A stretch of 64,000 nucleotides of DNA from Scatomorpha stercorigallinarum (GCA_944387865.1 CALXGN010000001.1:124001-188000), one strand, 5' to 3'; counted from the stretch's first letter, positions 1 through 8,953 are shown. Made by a program: numbers and translations. The notes: generated by a model from the sequence alone, not told the origin.

Positions 1-168
1 AAAGACGATCTCCGCCGGCTTGCCGGAGGCGTCCTCGCCCGATAACCGCAGGCAGCTCACGGTCTCCAGGTAATTCAGCGGCAGCGTGCGCCGCACGACC
101 TGCCCCGTGCGTTCGTCCTTCACTTCGAGCGTCACTTCCGAGGCCCTTATCTCATTGAGCTTTTCCAT
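1..168 (-). CDS. N-terminal fragment of an unknown protein (runs off the window)
   Basis: Only the first 56 codons are visible; the rest lies beyond position 1. The start ATG at 168 is preceded by a GGAGGAGA ribosome site at good spacing, so the start is well supported. The fragment is hydrophilic, begins MEKLNEIRASEVTLEVKDER, and shows no signal peptide or membrane segment. It diverges from the aldehyde oxidoreductase, so the two may share a control region. I do not recognise the family. Confidence 0.6.
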   Translation of the reverse strand, partial: MEKLNEIRASEVTLEVKDERTGQVVRRTLPLNYLETVSCLRLSGEDASGKPAEIVF

Positions 169-204
169 GATGTCTCCTCCCTTTCCGGCAGTTTTGCTGC
201 CCAT

Positions 205-233
205 ATGATAGCACGGTTTGCCTTCGTAGTAAA
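205..233 (-). promoter_or_regulatory. Putative sigma-A promoter of the leftward gene
   Basis: Read on the minus strand, TTTACT (228-233) and TATCAT (205-210) are separated by 17 bp. It lies 37 bp upstream of the start codon at 168. Confidence 0.45.
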
Positions 234-241
234 GCTCGCGT

Positions 242-271
242 TTGGCTGTCCAGGCGCGTGAAGATAAGAAT
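242..271 (+). promoter_or_regulatory. Possible promoter of the aldehyde oxidoreductase gene
   Basis: TTGGCT (242-247) and TAAGAA(T) (265-271) have a 17-bp spacer, about 33 bp before the start codon. An AAGGAGG ribosome site follows at 290-296. The -10 box is poor, so this is tentative. Confidence 0.3.
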
Positions 272-303
272 ATGCAAATTTGTATCAGTAAGGAGGCTGT
301 CAA

Positions 304-3048
304 ATGATCAAAAAAGTCCTGATGATCAATGGTGTCGAGCGCACGCTCGTCATCGACGGGACGGAGACCCTCGCGACCATCCTCCGTGAGCGCCTGCTGC
401 TCACCGGGTGCAAGATCGGCTGCGGACAGGGCCACTGCGGCGCATGTAACGTCATAGTGGACGGCAAGGTCACCAAGGCCTGCATCACCAAGGTCGTCAA
501 GCTCCGCGACTATGCGGAGATCACGACCATTGAGGGCATCGGCACGGTGAATAACCTCCACCCCATCCAGGTCGCCTGGATGGCCTACGGCGCGGCGCAG
601 TGCGGCTTCTGCTCGCCCGGCTTCATCGTCAGCGCCAAGGTGCTGCTGGACAACAACCCCAACCCCACGCGCGAGGAGGTCCGCGACTGGTTCAACAAGA
701 ACCGCAACCTCTGCCGCTGCACGGGCTATAAGCCCCTCATCGACGCCACGATGGCCGCCGCGGCCGTCATGCGCGGCGAGATGAGCAAGGAGGACCTGCT
801 CTTCAAGCCCACGGACAACATCATCATGGGCACCACCTTCGAGCGCCCCTCCGCCGCCATGAAGGTCACCGGCACCTGGGACTTCGGCGCGGACGAAGCG
901 CTGCACATGCCCGACTACACGCTGCGCCTGGCCCTCGTGCAGGCCGAGGTCTCCCACGCCAACATCAAGGGCGTCGACACCTCCGAGGCGGAGAAGATGC
1001 CCGGCGTGTTCAAGGTCATCACCGCCAAGGACGTCCCCGGCAAGAACCGCATCAACGGCCTGGTCATGCTGCCGCTGAACAACAAGTGCGACGGCTGGGA
1101 CCGCCCCATCCTCTGCGATGACAAGGTGTTCCAGTACGGCGACGCCATCGCCATCGTGGCGGCGGACACCGAGGAGCACGCGCGCGAGGCCGCCAAGCAC
1201 GTGAAGGTCGACCTGGAGGTCCTCCCGGCCTACATGAGCGTCCCCGAGGCCCTGGCGCCGGACGCCATCGAGATCCACCCCGGCACGCCCAACGCCTATT
1301 ACGAGACGAACTGCATCAAGGGCCCCGACTTTGACTTCGACAGCGCGAAGAACGTCATCGAGGTCGAGAGCTACTGCTCGCGCCAGCCGCACCTCTACCT
1401 GGAGCCCGACAACGGCTACGCCTACATCGACGAGGACGGCATGCTCGCCGTCCATTCCAAGAGCATCGGCATCCACCTTCACATGCCCATGATCGCGGAC
1501 GGCATCGGCGTCCCCCTGGACAAGCTGCGCCTGGTGCAGAACCACGCCGGCGGCACCTTCGGCTACAAGTTCTCCCCCACCAACGAGGCCATCCTCGGCG
1601 TGGCGGCCCTTGTGTGCCAGCGCCCCGTCAGCCTGAATTTCAACATGTACCAGTCCATCACCTACACCGGCAAGCGCAGCCCGGGCTTCATGCACATCAA
1701 GCTCGCGGCGGACGACAACGGCAAGGTGCTGGCCCTCTGGGGCAACAACTACATCGACCACGGCCCGTACTCCGAGTTCGGCGACCTGCTGACGCACCGC
1801 CTGAGCCAGTTCGTCGGCGCCGGCGTCGATATCCCCACCATCCGCAACAAGAGCACCACGGTGTTCACCAACCACGCCTGGGGCTCCGCCTTCCGCGCCT
1901 ACGGCTCGCCGCAGTCCTTCATGGGCAGCGACATCGCCATGGACATGATGGCCGCCAAGCTGGGCATCGACCCGTTCGAGTTCCGCGCCATGAACTGCTA
2001 TAAGGAGAAGGACGACTCCCGCACGCCGAACGGCTGCCGGCCGGACGTCTACTGCGAGGAGGACCTCTTCAACTTGGCCCGCCCGTACTACGAAGCCGCC
2101 AAGAAGCGCGTGGCTGAAAAGAACGCTGCCAGCGACGGCAAGATCAAGTACGGCATCGGCGTCTCCCTCGGCGTTTACGGCTGCGGCCTTGACAACTCCG
2201 ACGCCTCCGAGTGCTGGGCCACCCTCAACCCGGACGGCACGGTCACGCTGCGCAACTCCTGGGAGGATCACGGCCAGGGCGCCGACATCGCCACCCTCAC
2301 CGCCGGCCACGAGACGCTGCGCCAGGCCGGCTTCACGCCCGAGATGATCCATCTCGAGATGAACGACACCAAGCTCACGCCGAACTCCGGCCCCGCCGGC
2401 GGCAGCCGCTCCACGGTCATGACCGGCTCCGCCACCAAGGTCGCCTGCGAGAACCTGCTCAAGGCCATGCGCAAGGACGACGGCACCTACCGCACCTACG
2501 ACGAGATGGTCGCCGACGGCATCGACACCAAGGCGGTCGGCGTCTTCACCTACACGGCCAGCGTCGCGCTCGACCAGGCCACCAGCCAGGGCGACCCGTT
2601 CCCGGCCTACATGTACACCATCTTCCTGCCCGAGGTCGCGGTCAACACCGAGACCGGCAAGGTCAAGGTCGAGAAGTTCACCGCCGTCGCGGACGTCGGC
2701 ACCATCCTGAACAAGCTGGCCGTGGACGGCAACTTCTACGGCGGCCTCGTCCAGGGCATCGGCCTGGCGCTGACGGAGGACTTCGAGGACCTCAAGAAGC
2801 ACACCAGCCTCATGAAGTGCGGCATCCCGTACCCGAACGACGCCCCGGACGACATCGAGCTGGTCTACCAGGAGAACCACCCGCGCCCGAACGGCCCCTA
2901 CGGCGCCTCCGGCTGCGGCGAGGCCCCGCTGGACGCCCCGCACCCGGCCATCCTGAACGCCATCTACAACGCCACCGGCGCACGCATCACCCGCGTGCCC
3001 GCCCTGCCCGAAGTCGTCCTCGCGGCGCTCAAGCAGGTCGAGGCGTAA
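304..3048 (+). CDS. mop: Single-chain molybdenum aldehyde oxidoreductase (Mop type, xanthine oxidase family)
   Basis: The protein has 914 residues, close to the roughly 907 of Desulfovibrio gigas Mop, and the same architecture: two [2Fe-2S] domains followed directly by the molybdopterin domains, with no FAD domain. Plant-type cluster ligands are Cys40/45/48/60; the second cluster uses Cys100/103/137/139. These are the same positions as I recall for D. gigas Mop. A molybdopterin motif (GGTFGYK) and a C-terminal GCGEAP with the expected catalytic glutamate (Glu873) are present. Family knowledge: it hydroxylates an aldehyde or heterocycle with water and hands electrons to a separate acceptor. 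The start has an AAGGAGG site. The remaining genes of the usual neighbourhood begin at 6658. The true substrate is unknown. Confidence 0.9.
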   Translation: MIKKVLMINGVERTLVIDGTETLATILRERLLLTGCKIGCGQGHCGACNVIVDGKVTKACITKVVKLRDYAEITTIEGIGTVNNLHPIQVAWMAYGAAQCGFCSPGFIVSAKVLLDNNPNPTREEVRDWFNKNRNLCRCTGYKPLIDATMAAAAVMRGEMSKEDLLFKPTDNIIMGTTFERPSAAMKVTGTWDFGADEALHMPDYTLRLALVQAEVSHANIKGVDTSEAEKMPGVFKVITAKDVPGKNRINGLVMLPLNNKCDGWDRPILCDDKVFQYGDAIAIVAADTEEHAREAAKHVKVDLEVLPAYMSVPEALAPDAIEIHPGTPNAYYETNCIKGPDFDFDSAKNVIEVESYCSRQPHLYLEPDNGYAYIDEDGMLAVHSKSIGIHLHMPMIADGIGVPLDKLRLVQNHAGGTFGYKFSPTNEAILGVAALVCQRPVSLNFNMYQSITYTGKRSPGFMHIKLAADDNGKVLALWGNNYIDHGPYSEFGDLLTHRLSQFVGAGVDIPTIRNKSTTVFTNHAWGSAFRAYGSPQSFMGSDIAMDMMAAKLGIDPFEFRAMNCYKEKDDSRTPNGCRPDVYCEEDLFNLARPYYEAAKKRVAEKNAASDGKIKYGIGVSLGVYGCGLDNSDASECWATLNPDGTVTLRNSWEDHGQGADIATLTAGHETLRQAGFTPEMIHLEMNDTKLTPNSGPAGGSRSTVMTGSATKVACENLLKAMRKDDGTYRTYDEMVADGIDTKAVGVFTYTASVALDQATSQGDPFPAYMYTIFLPEVAVNTETGKVKVEKFTAVADVGTILNKLAVDGNFYGGLVQGIGLALTEDFEDLKKHTSLMKCGIPYPNDAPDDIELVYQENHPRPNGPYGASGCGEAPLDAPHPAILNAIYNATGARITRVPALPEVVLAALKQVEA

Positions 3049-3089
3049 GTACCGTCCAGGCACTTTATCGCAAGTAAAAACCGTGTTAC

Positions 3090-3117
3090 AATGGGGAAGG
3101 CAAATGCCTTCCCCATT
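3090..3117 (+). terminator. Strong hairpin after the aldehyde oxidoreductase gene
   Basis: ATGGGGAAGGCA (3091-3102) and TGCCTTCCCCAT (3105-3116) form a near-perfect stem, extended by one A-T pair. Only a short TT follows, so it is not a classical T-tract terminator. It could be a weak terminator or an RNA-end stabiliser in front of the lipoprotein pair. Confidence 0.45.
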
Positions 3118-3138
3118 TGCAAAGATGAGGTGTGCGCA

Positions 3139-4149
3139 GTGAAACGTATGATCCCGCTCATACTGGCCCTGCTGCTCCTCACCGCCTGCGGCGAGGAGCA
3201 GCAATACGCCGCACCCGCGGAGCCCACACCGGCTGAGAGGGCGGAAACACCGGACGTGACGAGCGCCGAGACGCCGGACGTGACGGCTTCGCCGGAGGCG
3301 GAACCGGTCAGCCTTCCGCAGTACTTCACCCAGCCGCGGCCCGTGCCGGAGGCCCTGGACTTCCCGGACTATGGCTTCACCGTTGAGGAATACTACCTCG
3401 CCGAGCCCTTTGGCCTCTCCGGGCGCGCGCTGCTGCTGCGCGGCACGGACGAGGGCGGCGGCGAGCGCTTCGTCTGCCGCTATATAAGCTACGCGCCGGA
3501 GGACGGGGATCACGTCCTGCTCGGCGAAAGCGTGGAGGGCAGCGCGGAGGACCTGGGCGTCCGCGAGCAGGGCGGCGCGCTTATGGTCTCCGTGCCATGG
3601 CTCGCAGAGGGAGTGCCCGCGCCGGAAGTGTTCTATCCTGTCGGGCGGGAGACGGCCCTGCGCGCGTTCCGCGACATGCCCTACCTGGACGAGATCGAGC
3701 TGCCCCTTGACCGGGGCATGTCGGAAGCCCGGCTGGCCGGTACGCCCGGCGTGGTAAGGGCCGGTGAGCACGAATATGAGTACGAGGGCATCACGATAAG
3801 CTGCCGGGAGTTCTGGACGCGCAAGGCCGGGTACATATATTCGTTTTACTCCGCAACGCCCGGCGCGCCCATATCCGTGCGCGGGCTGAAGATAGGCGAG
3901 AGCACGCTCGCCGACGCGCTCGAGCGCTTCCCCGGGCCGCTCGAGGAATACGCCATGGGCGGCCCGCTCTATGGCGGTACCGGAGGTCTCTGGGGCGAAG
4001 CGGGCATGAGCGATCAGGGCGCTCCGGATTTGAATTTCCGCTACGGAGACACCTTCCTGCGCCTGAGCTTCGGCGAGGACGGGGTTTTGGCCTCCATCCT
4101 CTGGTCGACGAGCGAATACGACGACGTGACGTATAAGGAGGACGCGTGA
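3139..4149 (+). CDS. Lipoprotein of unknown function (first of a tandem paralogous pair)
   Basis: I chose the GTG at 3139 because it gives a textbook lipoprotein signal: MKRM, a Leu/Ile-rich stretch, then lipobox LTAC with Cys17 as the lipidated residue. A GATGAGG site sits just upstream. An upstream ATG at 3091 lies inside the hairpin and adds a charged extension, so I reject it. The mature 320 residues start with a Pro/Glu/Thr-rich linker, then a globular part containing RDMPYLDE and SVRGLKIG. The downstream protein carries matching RDMPYNDE and SVRGVGIG, so the two are paralogues. Stop and next start overlap by 4 nt. Function unknown; location is predicted to be the outer face of the membrane. 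Confidence 0.8.
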   Translation: MKRMIPLILALLLLTACGEEQQYAAPAEPTPAERAETPDVTSAETPDVTASPEAEPVSLPQYFTQPRPVPEALDFPDYGFTVEEYYLAEPFGLSGRALLLRGTDEGGGERFVCRYISYAPEDGDHVLLGESVEGSAEDLGVREQGGALMVSVPWLAEGVPAPEVFYPVGRETALRAFRDMPYLDEIELPLDRGMSEARLAGTPGVVRAGEHEYEYEGITISCREFWTRKAGYIYSFYSATPGAPISVRGLKIGESTLADALERFPGPLEEYAMGGPLYGGTGGLWGEAGMSDQGAPDLNFRYGDTFLRLSFGEDGVLASILWSTSEYDDVTYKEDA

Positions 4150-5096
4150 AAAAGCTGATACCCCTCGCTCTCGCCCTGCTCCTCCTCCCTGCCTGCGGCG
4201 AGGATGCTCCGTCCGCCGCTGCGCTTCCGGCCCCGGCGGCGGAGCTGATAACGCCGGGGCCGGCATCCGCGCCGGTCGCGGCTGCCCCGCCGGAGGAGGC
4301 CGCCGGCCGCGCGGTGCCGGATACGATGGCGCTGCCGGACACGCCCTTTGAGCCTGAGTCATACTGGCTCGCCGGGCCTTTCGGCGACGGCGGTCAAGCG
4401 CTGCTGCTCATGTCCGCCGATGGTCGCTTCAAGTGCTGGTACAATTACTTTTTTGAAGAGTCCGGCACGGGCTGGGAGGACATCGTGGGCGGCAGCTTCA
4501 CGGAAGCCGAAGCCGCGGCGAGCGTGGACGGCGAAACGCTCGCGCTCGAGTATCGCTCCGCTTCGGACAAGCCGCGGCCCGAGCGCTTCACAGCCATAAC
4601 ACGTGCCGAGGCGCTGCGCGCACACCGCGACATGCCCTACAACGACGAGCTCAGCCTGCCCGTGCCCACGCGCACCGGGCGCGACGAGTGGGAGGCGGTG
4701 CCCGGCGTCAGGCTTATAGAGCAAATGAGCAATTTCATCAGCTACGAGTACTTGGGCGCAGATGTAAGCTATGAACTTTGGGACGGGACACTGTCCCTCT
4801 CCGGCTTCACCGCCGAGTCTCCGGACTTCCCCTTCTCCGTGCGCGGCGTCGGCATAGGCAGCAGCGGCGAGGACGTGCTCGCGAGCTTCCCGTCCGACGT
4901 GCTCTCGCTCGCGGACGCCGGGGAGCAACACACATTTTACGGCGGTCTCTTCGGCTGTATGGGCGCCTGGAACACTGGCGACGACTGGCGTGGCGGCGAC
5001 GTTATCATGGTCAGCGACGGCCGGACGATAACGCGGTTCATCCTCGACGGGGATGGCACAGTGTACAGGATAGAATTCTGGAACTCCGTCGACTGA
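4146..5096 (+). CDS. Lipoprotein of unknown function (second paralogue)
   Basis: The GTG start overlaps the previous stop (GTGA) and has an AAGGAGG site 4 nt upstream, so the pair is translationally coupled. The protein has 316 residues: MKKLIPLALALLLLPAC signal with lipobox LPAC (Cys17), an Ala/Pro-rich linker to about residue 55, then a domain sharing the RDMPY-DE and SVRG-GIG motifs of its neighbour. No enzyme motif is evident. The pair sits between the Mop gene and the rest of the Mop-associated cluster, so it may be an insertion there or a surface partner; sequence does not decide. Confidence 0.8.
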   Translation: MKKLIPLALALLLLPACGEDAPSAAALPAPAAELITPGPASAPVAAAPPEEAAGRAVPDTMALPDTPFEPESYWLAGPFGDGGQALLLMSADGRFKCWYNYFFEESGTGWEDIVGGSFTEAEAAASVDGETLALEYRSASDKPRPERFTAITRAEALRAHRDMPYNDELSLPVPTRTGRDEWEAVPGVRLIEQMSNFISYEYLGADVSYELWDGTLSLSGFTAESPDFPFSVRGVGIGSSGEDVLASFPSDVLSLADAGEQHTFYGGLFGCMGAWNTGDDWRGGDVIMVSDGRTITRFILDGDGTVYRIEFWNSVD

Positions 5097-5151
5097 TGCC
5101 CCGGCAGGCGCCGCGTCCCCTTGCGCGGCGGGCATATATTGGTAAGAACTG

Positions 5152-5180
5152 TTCCATCGGGGAGCACAGCGTGCTATAAT
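5152..5180 (+). promoter_or_regulatory. Putative promoter of the HExxH protein gene
   Basis: An extended -10 (TGCTATAAT, box at 5175-5180) stands 17 bp after TTCCAT (5152-5157). The start codon is 36 bp downstream of the -10. Confidence 0.5.
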
Positions 5181-5216
5181 GCAGAAGCAGACAGGTCCTG
5201 AAAGGGGGGCAAACGC

Positions 5217-6005
5217 TTGAAAGTCAGGTACACAGATCCCGGAGTGGAACAGATGATAGAAAGCATAATGGGCTTCCAGAGCGAGGGCGAGGCCGGCTTC
5301 TGGACAGGCGCGCTCTATCATTTTTACCCGCAGATAGACCGGGAACATGCGCTGAGCCTGCCGTTCCCGGAGCGGAAGGGCTATATCGAGAGCACCATGA
5401 GGGCGGTCTACGCGGAGGCCAGCCCCGAGATAAGAAGGAAAGCCGAACTCTATAACAGGTACTGGGACGAGTGCGAAGCGCAGATCGCCGCTGCGCTGTC
5501 CGACGCCTTTGACGTGGACTGCGCGGGCGGGTACAACGACATCGTCGCGCGCGTGGGGCTCGATCCCATATCGCCGAGGTTCCTGCGGGAGCGGGCTTTC
5601 GACGTCTTTTACCTGAACAGCGAAAAAGGCGCGATTGGGATGAGCATACACGAGATAATCCATTTCGTGTGGTTCGACGTCTGGCACTCGCTGTTCGGCG
5701 ACAGCTTTGATGAATATGAGCGGCCAAACCTCAAGTGGATACTGAGCGAGATGGTGGTCGAGTCCGTGATGAGCGACCCGCGGCTCAGCTCCATCAACCC
5801 CTATTTCCCAAGGGAGGAGGGCGGGTGTATCTACCCCTATTTCTTTGACATGAAGGCCGGCGGCGAGCTGATACTCGGCACGCTGGACAAAATGTACCGG
5901 AGCGAGAACATCCGCGATTTCATGAGGGACAGCTACGCCTACTGCCTCGAACACGAGCGGGAGATACGCTCGCACATCGAGAAGTCGGAAGCAAACTATC
6001 CCTGA
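5217..6005 (+). CDS. Putative zinc metallopeptidase (HExxH) of unknown family
   Basis: The TTG start at 5217 follows a strong AAAGGGGGG site. The 262-residue protein has no signal peptide or membrane segment and looks cytosolic. Residues 145-149 read HEIIH, a gluzincin-type zinc motif, and a downstream ILSEMVVESV places Glu178 or Glu182 at a plausible distance (29-33 residues) for the third zinc ligand. The rest is acidic and aromatic-rich. I do not recognise a named family, so peptidase function is inferred from the motif alone. It may be co-transcribed with the GNAT gene 18 bp downstream. Confidence 0.6.
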   Translation: MKVRYTDPGVEQMIESIMGFQSEGEAGFWTGALYHFYPQIDREHALSLPFPERKGYIESTMRAVYAEASPEIRRKAELYNRYWDECEAQIAAALSDAFDVDCAGGYNDIVARVGLDPISPRFLRERAFDVFYLNSEKGAIGMSIHEIIHFVWFDVWHSLFGDSFDEYERPNLKWILSEMVVESVMSDPRLSSINPYFPREEGGCIYPYFFDMKAGGELILGTLDKMYRSENIRDFMRDSYAYCLEHEREIRSHIEKSEANYP

Positions 6006-6023
6006 CGGTAAGGAAACAGGGAC

Positions 6024-6536
6024 ATGCTTATCAGGCAGGAGAGGCCGGCCGACCGCGGGCAGGTCTATGAGCTCATTAAAGCGGCCTTCGCCACGGCCGA
6101 ACACGCGGACGGGAACGAGCAGGACCTGGTCGAAGCCCTGAGGCTGGGCGAGGCCTTTATCCCGGAGCTCTCGCTGGTGGCGGAGGCGGAGGGCGGCATC
6201 GTAGGGCACATACTGTTCACAAAAGCTGAGGCCGGGGGAGAGACCGTGCTCGCGCTCGCCCCGCTGTCCGTCCGCCCGGGCTGGCAGAGGCGGGGCGTCG
6301 GCTCCGCGCTGATGGCCGAGGGCCACAGGCGGGCCCGGGAACTGGGATATGGCTATTCCACGGTGCTCGGCAGCACGGAGTACTACCCGCGCGCAGGCTA
6401 CATACCGGCGCAGGAGCTTGGCATCGCCGCCCCGGAGGGTATACCGGCGGAAAACCTGATGGCGGTAAAGCTGAGGGAGGACGCGCCGCCTGTGAAGGGG
6501 ACGCTTGTCTACGCCCGCGAATTTGGAGTGGGCTGA
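6024..6536 (+). CDS. GNAT-family N-acetyltransferase
   Basis: A 170-residue protein with GNAT architecture: N-terminal MLIRQERPAD strand-helix, a hydrophobic central sheet (SLVAEAEGGIVGHILF), and the acetyl-CoA motif A (VRPGWQRRGVGSALM, RxxGxG type). This resembles the YhbS-like group of single-domain acetyltransferases. It would transfer an acetyl group from acetyl-CoA to an amine; the acceptor is unknown. It follows the HExxH gene closely and probably shares its transcript. Confidence 0.8.
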   Translation: MLIRQERPADRGQVYELIKAAFATAEHADGNEQDLVEALRLGEAFIPELSLVAEAEGGIVGHILFTKAEAGGETVLALAPLSVRPGWQRRGVGSALMAEGHRRARELGYGYSTVLGSTEYYPRAGYIPAQELGIAAPEGIPAENLMAVKLREDAPPVKGTLVYAREFGVG

Positions 6537-6657
6537 ACGGGGGAATTCTTGCTCCGTCTGGGCGCGCTTCATGGCGTCTGCGCCGCTTTTGCAAGAAGAT
6601 GGATCACGGCCGGGGCGCTCTGCCGCCCCCTAAAAAACACCACGGAGGTGTACATGG

Positions 6658-8949
6658 ATGGACTTCACCGAGCGTTCGACAAGGATATACCGCACCAAGC
6701 AGCTCTACACCAAGGAGGAGCTGGAAGCGCGCGAATCGCTCTGCGTACATGAGCAGCCGGCCTTCTGCACCGCCGCCTGCCCGATGAAGCTGGACGCGCG
6801 TGAGTTCGCCCGCCTCTGCGCGGAGGGTGACTTCACCGCCGCCCGCGCGATGCTCGAGCGCATCACCCCCTTCCCGCTGATACTGGCCTCCGGCTGCCCC
6901 GCCCCCTGCGCTGAAAAGTGCCGCCTGGGCGAGCTGGAGGGCGGCGAAGGGCTCGATCTCCCCGCGCTCGAGCGCGCCGCGCTGCGCCTCGGCTCGCCGC
7001 GGACGGGCCGCGGCCTGCTGCGTTTCAAGAAAAAAAAGACCGCCGCCGTCATCGGCGCGGAGCTCTTCGCGCTTGCCACCGCCGCCGAGCTCGCGCGCAA
7101 AAGCTACCCCACGGTCTTTTATGTCCGCGAGCCGGACGCCGCCGCGCTCGTCGCCGCCTGCGCCCCCTTCCTCTGTCCCGAGGACCTGGCGGCGGAGACG
7201 GAGCGCCTGCTGGCGCTGGACCTCGACGTGCGCTATGGCAGTGCCCTCACCCCCGCGCTGCTGGAGCGCGAGCGTGAGCGGGACATCCTCTGCGTCTCGC
7301 GCGAATACCTGCGCCTCCTCTCCCCGGACGAGGAGCCGGACGCCGTCACGCTCCTCTGCCCCGCTCTGGGCGTCCTCGCCCGAGGCGACGGCGAGCAGGG
7401 CGCGCTGGGCGCGCTCTTCGACGCCCGCCGGGCGGGCGTCAGCGCCGACCGCCTGGCCCAGGGCATGGACCCCGCCACCATGCGCGGCGACGAGGGCAGC
7501 GTTGAGAGCCGTCTCTACACCGACCTCAGCGCCGTCTCCCCCTCCCGCCGCATACCGGAGCCCCCCGGCGGCTATAGCGCCGGCGAGGCCCGCGCGGAGG
7601 CGGCAAGGTGCATCCAGTGCGAGTGTGTCGAGTGCCTCAAGGGCTGCGCTTACCTGCGCCACTACGACAAGTTCCCGCGCATACTGACGCGCGAGATATA
7701 CAACAACGCCGGCATCATCATGGGCGACCACATGATGAACAAAGCCCTCAACTCCTGCGCCCTCTGCGGCCAGTGCACCGTCACCTGCCCCAACGGCTAT
7801 GACATGGCGGAGATCTGCCTCTCCGCGCGCGAGAATATGGTGGCCACCGGCAAAATGAGCCTGGCCGTACACGAATTTGCCCTCTATGACCAGATATTCT
7901 CCAACGGCGAGGCGTTTTTGTGCCGCAGGCAGCCGGGCTATGAGCGCTGCCGCTATGTGTTCTTCCCCGGCTGCCAGGCCGGCGCCGTGGCCCCGGAGGT
8001 CATCGAGCGCGCCTATGCCGACCTCTGCGCCCGCCTGGAGGGCGGCGTGGCGCTCATCCTCGGCTGCTGCGGGGCCGTCTCCCGCTGGGCCGGCCGCACG
8101 GAGCTGACAGAGGAGACGGACGGACAGCTGCGCTCCGCGCTGGAGTCCCTCGGCTCGCCGGAGGTCATCGCCGGCTGCCCCACCTGCGCCGTCACGCTGC
8201 GCTCTCTCTCCGCCGCCCCCGTGCGCGGCGTCTGGGACACGCTGCTGGATATCGGCCTGCCGGCGACGGCCTCCCACGCCGGCGGCACCGCCGCGCTGCA
8301 CGACTCCTGCGGCGCGCGCGGTGACGCCTCCACGCAGTCCGCCGTGCGCGAGCTGCTGGGCCGGCTGGGCTTTGAGATAAAAGAGGGCGAATGGAGCGGC
8401 GACCGCGCCCCCTGCTGCGGCTACGGCGGGCTGGTGTCCTATGCTGCCCCGCAGGTGGCCTCGGAACTGGCGCGAAGCTGCGTGGAGGACCCCTCCCTGC
8501 CGCAGGTCACCTACTGCATGGCCTGCCGCGACCGCCTCGCGCGCGAGGGCGCTCAGAGCGTGCACCTGCTGGAGCTCGTCTATGGCGTACAGGCCGCCCA
8601 GACGCCCGGCATCAGTGAAAAACGCAGGAACCGCCTGCTGCTGAAGCAGACGCTGCTGCGGGATATATGGGGTGAGGATGTGCAGAAAAAAGACCTCGGC
8701 TTCCGCCTGGACATCACGGACGAGGCCCGCGCGCTGATGGAAGAGCGCATGATACTGGATACGGACGTACAGCAGGTGATGCAGCGCTACCGCGAGAGCG
8801 GCGAGGCCGTGCTGGAAAACGATAGCGGCCTGCTGGTGACGCGCGCACGGCTGGGCAACGTCACCTTCTGGGCGAAATTCACCGAGGAGCCGGACGGCTA
8901 CACCGTCCGCCGCGTGTACAGCCACCGCATGACGATAGAGACGAGGTGA
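6658..8949 (+). CDS. Dicluster FeS protein with degenerate GltD-like and HdrD-like domains (DVU_1558-type)
   Basis: A 763-residue redox protein. Residues 1-100 are the two-cluster N-terminal domain of glutamate synthase small subunits (Cys29/37/41 and Cys80/84/88). Residues about 128-300 correspond to a nucleotide-binding fold, but the GxGxxG loop is degraded (VIGAELFALA), so FAD/NAD binding is doubtful. Cys318-330 and Cys367/370/373/377 form ferredoxin-like clusters. Two Cys-rich CCG domains as in HdrD/GlcF follow (FFPGCQAG, GCCGAVS; SCGAR, PCCGYGG). It starts the six-gene run and is the likely electron acceptor for the Mop enzyme (inference). The ATG at 6658 has a GGAGGTG site 7 nt upstream. 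Confidence 0.8.
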   Translation: MDFTERSTRIYRTKQLYTKEELEARESLCVHEQPAFCTAACPMKLDAREFARLCAEGDFTAARAMLERITPFPLILASGCPAPCAEKCRLGELEGGEGLDLPALERAALRLGSPRTGRGLLRFKKKKTAAVIGAELFALATAAELARKSYPTVFYVREPDAAALVAACAPFLCPEDLAAETERLLALDLDVRYGSALTPALLERERERDILCVSREYLRLLSPDEEPDAVTLLCPALGVLARGDGEQGALGALFDARRAGVSADRLAQGMDPATMRGDEGSVESRLYTDLSAVSPSRRIPEPPGGYSAGEARAEAARCIQCECVECLKGCAYLRHYDKFPRILTREIYNNAGIIMGDHMMNKALNSCALCGQCTVTCPNGYDMAEICLSARENMVATGKMSLAVHEFALYDQIFSNGEAFLCRRQPGYERCRYVFFPGCQAGAVAPEVIERAYADLCARLEGGVALILGCCGAVSRWAGRTELTEETDGQLRSALESLGSPEVIAGCPTCAVTLRSLSAAPVRGVWDTLLDIGLPATASHAGGTAALHDSCGARGDASTQSAVRELLGRLGFEIKEGEWSGDRAPCCGYGGLVSYAAPQVASELARSCVEDPSLPQVTYCMACRDRLAREGAQSVHLLELVYGVQAAQTPGISEKRRNRLLLKQTLLRDIWGEDVQKKDLGFRLDITDEARALMEERMILDTDVQQVMQRYRESGEAVLENDSGLLVTRARLGNVTFWAKFTEEPDGYTVRRVYSHRMTIETR

Positions 8950-8953
8950 GGAC

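Noticed and set aside
169..303. Molybdenum-cofactor riboswitch upstream of the aldehyde oxidoreductase
   Set aside because: The leader after the promoter candidate is too short and shows no multi-stem structure.
5097..5145. Terminator after the lipoprotein pair
   Set aside because: GCCGCG/CGCGGC gives only a 6-bp stem without a T-run.
4359..6572. Long minus-strand open frame (737 codons) opposite the HExxH and GNAT genes
   Set aside because: It mirrors the plus-strand genes in GC-rich sequence, has no recognisable domain, and conflicts with coding signals, ribosome sites and motifs on the plus strand.
6612..6630. GGGGCG/CGCCCC hairpin before the dicluster gene
   Set aside because: Short stem, followed by A-rich rather than T-rich sequence; probably without function.
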